The translations under genes and the position numbers were made by a program. Below, in pieces: positions 8,128 through 16,014 of a stretch of 64,000 nt of DNA. The DNA is from Eubacteriales bacterium. GTDB lineage: Bacteria; Bacillota; Clostridia; Lachnospirales; Lachnospiraceae. The notes under the pieces are model-generated. The model was not told the DNA's origin, searched no databases, and saw nothing but the letters and a program-made list of their open reading frames with translations. Every line of letters begins with the position of its first letter. Position 1 is the first letter of the stretch. The stretch covers positions 1 to 64,000 of the forward strand of contig JAUNGB010000005.1 in the NCBI GenBank assembly GCA_030524715.1, given 5' to 3'.

Positions 8128-10401
8128 ATGAAAAAAGCAATATTTCATAAATGGATCAGTAATGGAACGGATAAACCGTTTTATGCGAGAAAAAATTTCA
8201 GGCTGGATACCGTTCCGCGAAAAACGGTTATTACCATTTGCGGGCTTGGACAGTTTCAGTTGTTTGTAAATGGAAAAAAGGTAAGCGACCATGTTCTGGA
8301 TCCGGCGTGGACGGATTATCATAAGATCATCAACTATCTGACCTTTGACATAACAGAGCTGTTGTCAAAGGGGGAAAATGTGATAGCCGCGGAGGTTGGA
8401 AACGGATGGTTTGTGATGGATAATGACGAGAATTATGTGTTCCATTTTCCGGCGTTTATGCCTCCGAATCCAAATGGATATAAGCCCTTTGGAAAGACGC
8501 TTATGCTGGCGGCGCATATTTCTATGGAATTTGAGAATGGCAGGACGGAAGTATTTGACGCGGATGAAACCTGGAAAACAGCGGAGCATATGATCCTGCA
8601 CAGTAATGTATTTGGATCTGAAACCATCGACGGACGAAAGAGAATCTTACACTGGAATGATTCTTTGCTGGACGACTCGTCATGGACAAAGGCGCAGGCA
8701 GTGGGAAAAAGCGACGAGCCAAAGGGGATACTGACTGAGCAGATTATTCCGGCTGTCAAAGTAATCCATACCTATGACGGGAAATATCTGCATACCGTAA
8801 ACAACAGAGATATCTATGATTTTTCACAGAATACCGCCGGTATGCTGGAATTTGACATAACAGGAAAAAAGGGGGATATTATCCGCATTTATCCGGCAGA
8901 AAAACTGTCTGAAAATGGCGATGCGGATCAGATCGCAAAAAATTGGCTTCCTATTAATGTATGTGAAACTTATATAATAGGTGAGGATGATACATGGGAA
9001 CATTTTTCCATGACGTTTACCTACTTTGGCGGTCGTTACATTGCAGTGGAGGGCTGCAGGCCATGGCAGCTTCGTAACATAAGGCTGCATGCAATATCCT
9101 CTGCAGGAGAAAACGCAGGAACCTTCTCCTGTGATGATGAGCGGTTTATGAAGATTTATCATATCATCGAAAAGGCTGTTGAAGCAAATATGCTGGGAGT
9201 GCATACGGATTGCCCGACCATTGAGCGTTTTGCATGGCAGGAAGAAAATCATCTGATGGCTCCTGCGATTATGTATATGAAAAAAGTGCGCAGGCACTGG
9301 GAAAAATTTCTGACGGATACCAGAGTTTCACAGCATACGGAAAAGGATTTTTTTAATGACAGAGATGGCGGAAGGTATTATCCGGGCGCAGGGCTGATCC
9401 CTTCACAGGCCCCGTGTTATATGCCGAATGTTCTGCCGGTTCCCGGAATGGGAAGCTTTTATGATGTCATTGGATGGGGCAGCAGTATTATTATTGGAAC
9501 CTACTGGCATTACCGGTTTTATGGAGACGAACAGATAATCAAAGATAACTATCAGGCGGGGAAAAAATATCTGGAGTATCTGAAAACAAAAGTGACAGAG
9601 GACGGTTTTATTAATCATGGCCTTGGAGACTGGGGCAATCCTGCCGGTGAATACGCCAGGGAAAACGTAGAAACGGCGCTTCTCTATGCGGATGTAAAGA
9701 TTCTTTCGGAATTTGCGGTGATCCTCAAAAATATGCAGGACGCGGAGAACTTTGGAATATACGCGGAAGAGGTTAAAAAGAATTACAATAAAAAACTATT
9801 AGTATATGATGAAAAACAGAATTGTTACTGCTACCGTGTGTGGGATCATCCGAAGGAAATTTTTATGACACAGGCAGCAGAGGCACTTCCTTTGTATTGG
9901 GGGATGGTACCGGAGGAAGCGGAAGCAGATGTGGCCGCCTGTTTAAGGAAAACACTTGAGGATGCGGGCGGCTTTCAGACAGGCGAGGTGGGACAGCCGT
10001 ATATTATCCAGACAATGTCCCGTTATAGTATGAACGATCTGATATGTGAATTGATCCTTAAAGAAGAACATCCCAGCTATTATGCCTTTGTAAAAGCCGG
10101 AGAGACGACCCTCGGTGAATACTGGGAGGATAATCCCCGCAGCCATTGCCATGATATGATGGGGCACATCGCGGAGTGGTATTTCAACGGCATTGCAGGC
10201 ATTCAGATCCTGAAACCCGGTTTTAAGCAGATACGCATAAAGCCATATCTGCCGAAAACCATGAATGAAATGACCTGCAGTTTTGCATCGGCCAGCGGAA
10301 ATATTAAAATTTCCATGAAACGCAAAGAAAAAGGGATCGATCTGGAGGTGTGCGCAGACCAGCAAATCGAAGTTGAGATCGACAGGTCTTTTCTGCAGTA
10401 A
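8128..10401 (+). CDS. GH78-like alpha-L-rhamnosidase
   Basis: The 757-residue product has an N-terminal carbohydrate-binding region (QLFVNGKKVSDHVLDPAWTD) and an (alpha/alpha)6 barrel. It carries family-like motifs DCPTIERFAWQEEN near 360 and GETTLGEYWED near 657, which correspond to the acid and base segments of GH78. The first motif departs from the usual DCPQR-GWTGD form, so the substrate may differ from simple rhamnosides. The frame is open upstream to 7651, but ATG 8128, preceded by a GGGGGCGCAGG purine run, starts at the conserved N-terminus. No signal peptide, so the enzyme is probably cytoplasmic and acts on imported oligosaccharides. Confidence 0.75.
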   Translation: MKKAIFHKWISNGTDKPFYARKNFRLDTVPRKTVITICGLGQFQLFVNGKKVSDHVLDPAWTDYHKIINYLTFDITELLSKGENVIAAEVGNGWFVMDNDENYVFHFPAFMPPNPNGYKPFGKTLMLAAHISMEFENGRTEVFDADETWKTAEHMILHSNVFGSETIDGRKRILHWNDSLLDDSSWTKAQAVGKSDEPKGILTEQIIPAVKVIHTYDGKYLHTVNNRDIYDFSQNTAGMLEFDITGKKGDIIRIYPAEKLSENGDADQIAKNWLPINVCETYIIGEDDTWEHFSMTFTYFGGRYIAVEGCRPWQLRNIRLHAISSAGENAGTFSCDDERFMKIYHIIEKAVEANMLGVHTDCPTIERFAWQEENHLMAPAIMYMKKVRRHWEKFLTDTRVSQHTEKDFFNDRDGGRYYPGAGLIPSQAPCYMPNVLPVPGMGSFYDVIGWGSSIIIGTYWHYRFYGDEQIIKDNYQAGKKYLEYLKTKVTEDGFINHGLGDWGNPAGEYARENVETALLYADVKILSEFAVILKNMQDAENFGIYAEEVKKNYNKKLLVYDEKQNCYCYRVWDHPKEIFMTQAAEALPLYWGMVPEEAEADVAACLRKTLEDAGGFQTGEVGQPYIIQTMSRYSMNDLICELILKEEHPSYYAFVKAGETTLGEYWEDNPRSHCHDMMGHIAEWYFNGIAGIQILKPGFKQIRIKPYLPKTMNEMTCSFASASGNIKISMKRKEKGIDLEVCADQQIEVEIDRSFLQ

Positions 10402-10407
10402 AAGCTT

Positions 10408-10540
10408 TTAAAAGTTATTGTGAAGCTGGCGGTACCTGACCGGAGTCATGCCATAGTTTTTCCTGATAAAATCATAAAAATTGCAGAGCTGCATAAACCC
10501 AAGCTGCTCTGCAATTTCGTTCATGGGCATATTCATAGAA
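10408..10540 (-). pseudogene. C-terminal remnant of an AraC-family regulator
   Basis: On the minus strand the frame reads MNEIAEQLGFMQLCNFYDFI then RKNYGMTPVRYRQLHNNF and stop. This is the second helix-turn-helix and end of an AraC-type DNA-binding domain. Nothing before the INMP-like position survives; the sequence switches at about 10540 into a different gene fragment on the other strand. Confidence 0.75.
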
Positions 10541-10750
10541 GGCTATGAGAAATTGAAGATGTACTATGTTACCGACGGTATGCCTGAACCTGTTCTGATA
10601 TGGACAAAAGCCCGTGATGTATCCGCTATGCAGGAAGTCCTGTCCGACATTATTGGCGCCTATGAGCGTGACTTTGCAAAGCATCCCAATATCAGTGAGT
10701 TCCCGAAAATTTCTATGATCTGGAAGTCTATACCTTCTCAGATAACATAA
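10541..10750 (+). pseudogene. Fragment of an AAA/DUF4143 ATP-binding protein
   Basis: The frame encodes EGYEKLKMYYVTDGMPEPV and then SDIIGAYERDFAKHPN and WKSIPSQIT. These are typical of the middle of the AAA_14/DUF4143 family, a complete member of which is at 47547-48866. Both the Walker region and the C-terminal nuclease-like half are missing. Confidence 0.7.
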
Positions 10751-10814
10751 AATTACATGGAAGAGTTATTTTTTATTGAAAACTTTCAACTCTCAAGAAG
10801 ATATTAATAACCAC

Positions 10815-11033
10815 TTAAATACTTGCATATTCACAACAAAAAGGTTTTCTTGTTAGCTTTAACAATATCTCTCCTATATCTTTTCCTATACAGATCGATC
10901 TTTTTTCTATCTCATGCGGGTAAACGGCTTCTCCGTAATTAATGCAGGCATAGACCGCCTGCGGATTTTCCGCCGTCATGTTCCAGAACGGATATTTGAT
11001 GATAACCGGGGTATTATGTTTATTGCGCACCAT
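10815..11033 (-). pseudogene. C-terminal remnant of a SirTM-type sirtuin, copy 2
   Basis: The 72-residue frame contains NTPVIIKYPFWNMTAENPQA and SICIGKDIGEILLKL, matching the end of the sirtuin remnant at 12759-13425 (NTPVIIKYPFWQITAQNPRA). It lacks everything before this segment, including the NAD-binding core and zinc cysteines. It lies just downstream of the AlbA_2 gene on the same strand. Confidence 0.7.
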
Positions 11034-11037
11034 TTTA

Positions 11038-12384
11038 TTATTTTATAACAGTGTAATTGGTGCTTCTTGCTTTTCCATTCTGCTTTAACAAGTTGCTTTT
11101 TACCATCTTCCTAAGAACTCTGGAAGCGGTAGATGTACTTACTTCAAGCAATTCGATTACATCATTCCTTGTAATAGCGCCATGAGACATGGCATATTCT
11201 AATACTCTTTCCTCATTACTCAGACTTTTTGCACCCTCGGCAGCAGAACCTTGGATCGATTCTGATTTCGGCGCAAAAGCCTTTCTTGTTTCATATTTTG
11301 CGTTAATGTTAGGCAATATAATCTTAAAGACATTTTTAGTCGTTTCAATCAAGGGTTTCTCTTCCATACCTTCGTATGCCCTCATAATCTTTCCCATTCC
11401 GGTACCGTAAGCCTCAATCAAGTGCAGTCGGTAGAACACGTTCGCAAGATCCTGGTTTCTGCATACAGAAATACCTGCCATAATATCTTCCAGGTCAATT
11501 CCCGGCATCAATCCGCCAATCGATACAAATTCAATCCGATCATCATAAATACTGATAAGCGCACTGGCGCTAAAGGAATAATCGCGATGAACCAGCAGAT
11601 TCAGCAACGCTTCCCTGACGGCGATTTCCGGGTAGTCCCTGACATCAATTCTATACAGCTTTTCTATGGTTGCACGGGTTTGATTGCGGAAGTCAATAAA
11701 ATCATAGACTTCATTCATTTGCTGCATCAGCGATCCGGAAAATTCCCGGCGATCCTTAAAAACTGTCTGATCTGTCCCCTGAAAAACAGCGACTTTAATC
11801 GTATGGACGCATTGATCGGACAGAAGCAGACCTAAATTGCTATAAAGGTTATCCTGATCAATCAGCTTCAAAGTACGCATTTGCTGTGATCCGAACTCTA
11901 CTTCCCGAAGATCAAATTCTTTTTTTGCAGCTTCAAATGTAAGTTCCTGATTTAAGCAGCGCATGGCTTCAAAGCGGTCTCCATCCGTTTCCTTAATCAT
12001 ACGGCGGATAGCTGTGTCAGTGGCAGGAACAGAAGAATATCCCTGTCTGACATATACGCCCTCTGGACGCATCCCTTTTTTCGCAAGATAATAGGGGCGA
12101 TCCGTTCCGCGCTGAATCTCCACCGCGACAATTTCTTTTCCATCTTTCTTCATTGTTTTATAATGCAGGAACATCGTCACATCGGGCTTGATTGCATCCC
12201 TTACCATATTGCTGATCTGTAAAGAAACGCCGTCAGGATTATCAAGACCAACGACTGTACCGTCATCCCGGACACCTATATACAGTTTGCCGCCGTCACA
12301 GTTGGCAAAAGCAATGATTTCCTTTTTTATATCGTCTACGACTACTTCCTTCAGCTCTACGGTTTCACTTTCCCGAAAAAGCAT
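11038..12384 (-). CDS. AlbA_2 (Schlafen-like) domain ATP-binding transcriptional regulator
   Basis: The 448-residue protein begins with an AlbA_2/Schlafen-like domain (residues 1-120; ESETVELKEVVVDDIKKEI, GGKLYIGVRDDGTVVGL). It continues with an HATPase_c_4-type region around 260-350 (VREALLNLLVHRDYS, DRIEFVSIGGLMPGI) and ends in a winged helix (ITRNDVIELLEVSTSTASRV). Proteins of this type are putative regulators. ATG 12384 is chosen because AGGGAG precedes it and homologues start near this ELKE segment; the frame extends to 12450. The upstream region carries repeated TGACCCGAT words that could be its own operator. Confidence 0.8.
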   Translation of the reverse strand: MLFRESETVELKEVVVDDIKKEIIAFANCDGGKLYIGVRDDGTVVGLDNPDGVSLQISNMVRDAIKPDVTMFLHYKTMKKDGKEIVAVEIQRGTDRPYYLAKKGMRPEGVYVRQGYSSVPATDTAIRRMIKETDGDRFEAMRCLNQELTFEAAKKEFDLREVEFGSQQMRTLKLIDQDNLYSNLGLLLSDQCVHTIKVAVFQGTDQTVFKDRREFSGSLMQQMNEVYDFIDFRNQTRATIEKLYRIDVRDYPEIAVREALLNLLVHRDYSFSASALISIYDDRIEFVSIGGLMPGIDLEDIMAGISVCRNQDLANVFYRLHLIEAYGTGMGKIMRAYEGMEEKPLIETTKNVFKIILPNINAKYETRKAFAPKSESIQGSAAEGAKSLSNEERVLEYAMSHGAITRNDVIELLEVSTSTASRVLRKMVKSNLLKQNGKARSTNYTVIK

Positions 12385-12427
12385 AATACCATCTCCCTTG
12401 CTTTCATTCGCTGGACACATTATATCA

Positions 12428-12635
12428 AATCGGGTCAATCGCGTCAACATATATGACCCGATTATGATCTAATTATGACCCGATTTCATCCCGATTTGCC
12501 TCGATGTTTTCATTATACCCGCAAATGCATGTACTTATTAGCATCAAAAACTATGATATTTTTCAAATTGCAGAATCAAATCGTATCAATACTCCCCACT
12601 ATTCTAACCAAAGTTTGAACCGATTGACCCGATAA
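12428..12635. promoter_or_regulatory. Putative operator array, TGACCCGAT words
   Basis: AATCGGGTCAAT (12428-12438 region) is inverted relative to TATGACCCGATTA (12452-12464), TATGACCCGATTT (12474-12486) and ATTGACCCGATAA (12623-12635). The first three flank the start of the AlbA_2 regulator with 22-base spacing between the two direct copies, about two helical turns. Autoregulation is an inference. Confidence 0.45.
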
Positions 12636-12671
12636 ATGACACCATGAAATACATTAGGAAATAGATACTGT

Positions 12672-12713
12672 AAAAGATTTGTCCCGAATTTTATTCATTA
12701 TTCGGGACAAATC
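12672..12713 (-). terminator. Terminator of the degenerate sirtuin operon
   Basis: GATTTGTCCCGAAT (12676-12689) and ATTCGGGACAAATC (12700-12713) form a perfect 14-base stem. Read on the minus strand the stem is followed by TTTT. Confidence 0.8.
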
Positions 12714-12758
12714 CGTTCATTTCTTATCAAATTGGATAAAGTGATTGAAGCTGCTGTC

Positions 12759-13425
12759 TTATAATTGTTCGAGTACCCTCCCGATATCTCCATCGATACA
12801 GATGGAGCGGTCTCTGATTTCCGTTGGTGCATAAGCCTCACCGACATTGACACACGCGTAGACCGCCCTCGGGTTCTGCGCCGTTATCTGCCAGAACGGA
12901 TATTTAATAATTACGGGAGTATTATACCCTACGCCAAGTTCCAAAAACAGGATACGCATATTCTGGCGCCTGTCAAGAAAAAGCTGATAACGCTTCGCCG
13001 TCTCATGCCAGTCCTCATCCTCCACGAATTTATCGTCCGAGCGCAGATTCATAGTCAACGGTTTCCCACAGTGAGGGCAGACCGGAAGAAACTTTGTGGA
13101 AATCTTCATGTCTTTCTGCTGTTCCACCATACTGCGGATTAGCGTTTCATTTTCGAATGTTTCCTGACAGCAGGGTTCGCTGCACTGGAACAGACCATAA
13201 TCTCCCTGCGTGTAAAACAGCCGCTTTTTATCAAATCCGGCTTTCTGGAAGCAGTGATCCACATTGGTTGTGATAACAAAATAGTCTTTGTCTTTTACAA
13301 GCTCAAACAGGTTGTCATACACCGGCTTCGGTGCATCCATATAGCGGTTGATGTAGATGTACCGGCTCCTTTTTAAGCCGTTCAAGCTGCTCCGAGAAGT
13401 TTCTTGTAGATTTTGTAATCCTCAT
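12759..13425 (-). pseudogene. SirTM-type sirtuin with internal deletion and frameshift
   Basis: The N-terminus (MRITKSTRNFSEQLERLKK) starts at 13425. It then jumps out of frame into SRYIYINRYMDAPKPVYDNL, DYFVITTNVDHCFQKAGF, FYTQGDYGLFQC, the zinc cysteines (CSEPCC, CPHCG) and the C-terminal NTPVIIKYPFW. The GAG-x-S NAD-binding block between these parts is missing, so an NAD-dependent activity is not possible. The family (class M sirtuins) is usually in an operon with a macrodomain protein, and a macrodomain tail overlaps its start here. Confidence 0.85.
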
Positions 13426-13537
13426 CTTTGAAAACATTGAATATCACCTCCATATTGGTATGCGTCTCCTGCCGGTATTTTACCGTATGAACGGCGATCT
13501 TTGCCGCTTTGTCATCAGGGAAATGATATAGAAGGTG
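13382..13537 (-). pseudogene. C-terminal remnant of a macrodomain (ADP-ribosyl hydrolase) protein
   Basis: A minus-strand frame reads YHFPDDKAAKIAVHTVKYRQ, THTNMEVIFNVFKDED and YKIYKKLLGAA before a stop at 13382-13384. This is the end of a macrodomain of the type found beside SirTM genes. It overlaps the sirtuin start by 44 bases, which keeps the ancestral gene overlap, but its N-terminal part is replaced by a radical-SAM fragment. Confidence 0.75.
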
Positions 13538-13665
13538 TCCCGCATCTGTTCCCAATCCATCGCATCCAGCTTTTTGCAGTTATCTTCGGAAAAAATGTAA
13601 CAATGCTTACAACGCTGGTCGCATTCGTCTGTAATGTGCCATTGAAAAGAAAAATACTGTTTCAT
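13531..13665 (-). pseudogene. N-terminal remnant of the ACGX-system radical SAM maturase
   Basis: The first 45 codons encode MKQYFSFQWHITDECDQRCK then HCYIFSEDN, with the radical-SAM CxxxCxxC cysteines (C at DEC, RC, HC). After WEQMRDTF the sequence changes into the macrodomain tail, so the barrel and SPASM domain are gone. It follows the ACGX-repeat peptide gene on the same strand, which is where the maturase belongs. A full enzyme would be several hundred residues. Confidence 0.8.
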
Positions 13666-13730
13666 CGTCTTTGACCTCGCTTTTGCTATTTTTATGTAAA
13701 ATCGGTTAAACCGAGTAACATTTCAAATGC

Positions 13731-13757
13731 TCCCGGCAGGAGCGTCCCCTGCCGGGA
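13731..13757 (-). terminator. Hairpin between the ACGX peptide and maturase remnant
   Basis: TCCCGGCAGG (13731-13740) pairs with CCTGCCGGGA (13748-13757), a perfect 10-base stem in the gap between peptide and maturase. Such hairpins after RiPP precursor genes often limit read-through. The T run after it is weak. Confidence 0.55.
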
Positions 13758-13782
13758 ACGGAGTTAGTGGGAATGAAACGAT

Positions 13783-13977
13783 TTACTTGTCGCCAGCACC
13801 ACAAGCGGAACCGCAGGCAGCCGGAGCTTCGGCAGGCTTATCGCCAGCTCCGCAAGCAGAACCGCAGGCAGCGGGCTTTTCAGCCGGCTTATTGCCAGTT
13901 CCGCAGGCTGTACCGCAAGCCGCAGCGGGAGCTGCCTCCATCTTCTTGTTCCATCCAAACAAATTAGAAAGTGCCAT
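13783..13977 (-). CDS. ACGX-repeat RiPP precursor peptide
   Basis: A 64-residue peptide starts MALSNLFGWNKKMEAAPA and then has repeating ACGx units (ACGTACG, ACGSACGAGDKPAE, ACGSACGAGDK). This is the ACGX-target peptide type matured by a radical SAM/SPASM enzyme on cysteines in the repeats. GGAGGT lies upstream of the ATG. The cognate maturase just downstream is reduced to its first 45 codons, so the peptide is orphaned here unless a maturase exists elsewhere. It is divergent from the HxlR gene, with a palindrome between them. Confidence 0.85.
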   Translation of the reverse strand: MALSNLFGWNKKMEAAPAAACGTACGTGNKPAEKPAACGSACGAGDKPAEAPAACGSACGAGDK

Positions 13978-14081
13978 AATTTTATACCTCCGTATGTTTT
14001 ATTCAGAGGGCGGTTTGCCTCTCTGTACTTATTATTTTACGGATATTCTTCACTCCCACAAGTACGCACTTTTTTATAACC

Positions 14082-14103
14082 CAGGTTACTTTTTTGTAAC
14101 CTG
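14082..14103. promoter_or_regulatory. Perfect palindrome, candidate HxlR operator
   Basis: CAGGTTAC (14082-14089), six T residues, then GTAACCTG (14096-14103) form a perfect 8+8 inverted repeat between the divergent ACGX peptide and HxlR genes. HxlR-family dimers bind inverted repeats, so control of one or both genes is plausible. Confidence 0.5.
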
Positions 14104-14174
14104 CAAAAATACTTATTTTTCTTTTCATCAATGATAAAAACCGTAAAATTTTGCCTTTTACATATCTGTTGGCA

Positions 14175-14203
14175 TTGATTTCTAACGTCAGCCATAGTAT
14201 AAT
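14175..14203 (+). promoter_or_regulatory. Sigma-A type promoter of the HxlR gene
   Basis: TTGATT at 14175-14180 and TATAAT at 14198-14203 are separated by 17 bases. The start codon is at 14270. Confidence 0.7.
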
Positions 14204-14269
14204 GACTGCAACATTTAAAAATAAATGTAACATTAAAAAAATATGTGTAAAATTGGAGAGGTGAGCAGA

Positions 14270-14596
14270 ATGAAAACCAAAGACGAATTACCAGCTTGTC
14301 CGGTGGCAACCACTGTGCAGCTTATAGGGAGTAAATGGAAATTATTGATTATGCGTAATCTTCTTGTGCGGCCATGGCGTTTTAATGAACTTCAAAAAAA
14401 TCTGGAAGGGATCAGCCAAAAGGTATTAACGGATAGTCTGCGCTCTATGGAAGCAGACGGAATCATAACCCGTACCGTTTACCCCGAAGTTCCGCCCAGA
14501 GTAGAATATGCCTTAAGTGAGCTTGGCGAATCCATGCGCCCGATTATTTTTGCTATGGAAACATGGGGAATCGCTTACAAGGAGAATAAACAATAA
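14270..14596 (+). CDS. HxlR-family transcriptional regulator
   Basis: The 108-residue protein has the family hallmark CPVATTVQLIGSKWKLLI, then RPWRFNELQKNLEGISQKVL and LRSMEADGIITRTVYPEVPP, a winged helix-turn-helix. HxlR/YodB proteins are small dimeric repressors or activators, several responding to thiol-reactive compounds; a single Cys lies near residue 10. ATG 14270 is chosen for its GGAGAGGTGAG ribosome site. The gene is divergent from the ACGX peptide and followed by a clear terminator. Confidence 0.9.
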   Translation: MKTKDELPACPVATTVQLIGSKWKLLIMRNLLVRPWRFNELQKNLEGISQKVLTDSLRSMEADGIITRTVYPEVPPRVEYALSELGESMRPIIFAMETWGIAYKENKQ

Positions 14597-14598
14597 AG

Positions 14599-14640
14599 AA
14601 CAGACAAGCTCAACAAATCTTCAATGAGCTTGTCTGTTTC
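14599..14640 (+). terminator. Terminator after the HxlR gene
   Basis: AACAGACAAGCTCA (14599-14612) pairs perfectly with TGAGCTTGTCTGTT (14625-14638). Confidence 0.85.
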
Positions 14641-14851
14641 CATAGTTATCAAGATTTCTGTAAAATCATCTGCCCACAGCGTCCAATAAGGCGCTTTTCC
14701 TCCGTTAACCGGAGCATAAGTAAATAGTAATTAGTAATCACCAACCAGAACATAATCAATGCCGTTTCCATGTGTGAATTTTCGTGATTTTCCCATATGC
14801 GGTCTACAGTTATCATCAAATATTGAATAACAAAAATAATGAGGTAAAAAA

Positions 14852-15868
14852 TCAAAGTTTTTTGATTTTTTCACGGTACTTGTTCGGGCTGATTCCAATA
14901 TTTTTGGTAAACATTTTTCCAAAGTTGCTGGGATTGTCATAGCCGATATGTTCGCCAATTTCCTTTAAAGGAATATCGGTATAAACCAGCATGTCTTTAG
15001 CAATGTCAAGCTTGCAGGCTGTAAGATATTCTCCTATTGATTTACCAGTAAATTTTTTAAATTCATGACAGATATATGACTTGCTGAATTTAAATTCATT
15101 GCACAAGTCGTCAAGAGATATTCTCTCACAGCAGTGTTCATTTAAATAATCCCGAAAGAGCAAAACATTTTCTGGAATATAAGTGGGATAAATCGCTTTA
15201 CTCGTTCTGATGAATTCCGTTAATATCTGTATAAGCAGACAATTATTTGTAAGTTCAGCATCCGGACTATAGTGCAGATTGGCTTCGAACAATTCCGTAA
15301 GAAGCGCATGAAACTTTGAGGATTCACCAAAATGAAAGACGATATGTCCACCGGAAACAATATGTTTAAAATAACCGGCTGCAAGTTGCCCGTCGAAGTG
15401 GATTACCTGATGTCTCCATGAGCTTCCGACAGTCCTGTAATCATGCGGAGAACGACAGTCTATAATGAATGCATCTCCGGGATTCAGTGCATACTGCTTG
15501 TGACTGTATTTCAGTTGTCCGGTTCCGGATACCGTATAAACAATAAGGAAAGAGGACATATGGCTTCTGATAGTGTAATAATCGTCAGCAACAAGAGAAT
15601 CATAAAGCAGTTGAAGGAAAAAACAGTTTTTTCTGGCAAAATTTGATACAGTGCGAATGGGACGCCAATAATAACTTTCCAGTTCAGTTCCGCCAAATTT
15701 TATGTATTGCTGGTTGTTATTATCTAAAAGGCTTGGAAAGAACTTTTCCATTGCAACGTTATAAAGCTTTTGGGGATCCCAACGAGCCAAATTCGTAATA
15801 ATTGTCATTTCTTCGTCAGTAAATGAAGAACGTGCTTCTTCATCAAGAGATTTGTGGTGTAAACTCAT
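14852..15868 (-). CDS. AraC-family regulator, probable rhamnoside activator
   Basis: The 338-residue protein has a cupin-like sensor part (YTVSGTGQLKYSHKQYALNP, GDAFIIDCRSPHDY) and a C-terminal double helix-turn-helix (ISLDDLCNEFKFSKSYICHE, GYDNPSNFGKMFTKNIGISP). ATG 15868 is chosen because GGAGGT precedes it; an upstream extension to 15973 lacks a ribosome site. It is divergent from two GPH symporters, a GH78 rhamnosidase and rhaD, so it probably senses a rhamnose-type sugar. About 210 bases downstream (14641-14851) hold no convincing gene, only a short hydrophobic frame. Confidence 0.88.
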   Translation of the reverse strand: MSLHHKSLDEEARSSFTDEEMTIITNLARWDPQKLYNVAMEKFFPSLLDNNNQQYIKFGGTELESYYWRPIRTVSNFARKNCFFLQLLYDSLVADDYYTIRSHMSSFLIVYTVSGTGQLKYSHKQYALNPGDAFIIDCRSPHDYRTVGSSWRHQVIHFDGQLAAGYFKHIVSGGHIVFHFGESSKFHALLTELFEANLHYSPDAELTNNCLLIQILTEFIRTSKAIYPTYIPENVLLFRDYLNEHCCERISLDDLCNEFKFSKSYICHEFKKFTGKSIGEYLTACKLDIAKDMLVYTDIPLKEIGEHIGYDNPSNFGKMFTKNIGISPNKYREKIKKL

Positions 15869-16014
15869 AATATAAACCTCCGTCGGGATTATGAAGTGCA
15901 ATATTGGAATAGAATTAAACAACTTTAAACCAATACGGCATTGGATGATTATGATAAAATTATTGTACATCAAAGATAAAAAATGTGCAAGATAAACAAG
16001 AAGGAGGTAAAGTT

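Larger units (their letters stand above)
12385..12758. other. Intergenic region with repeated TGACCCGAT words and a terminator
   Basis: No gene is visible in these 374 bases. They contain four copies of TGACCCGAT or its complement (12428-12635) and the sirtuin-side terminator (12672-12713). The stretch 12490-12620 is AT-rich and shows nothing else recognisable. Confidence 0.6.

Noticed and set aside
12765..13142. Plus-strand frame across the sirtuin remnant
   Set aside because: The minus-strand sequence matches the sirtuin family in detail, including zinc cysteines.
13727..14134. Plus-strand frame with PAPQAEPQAAG repeats
   Set aside because: It is the complement of the ACGX-repeat peptide; the minus strand has the ribosome site and the known peptide pattern.
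14649..14855. Short hydrophobic minus-strand frame after the AraC gene
   Set aside because: No ribosome site or recognisable content; it overlaps the end of the AraC gene only by chance.
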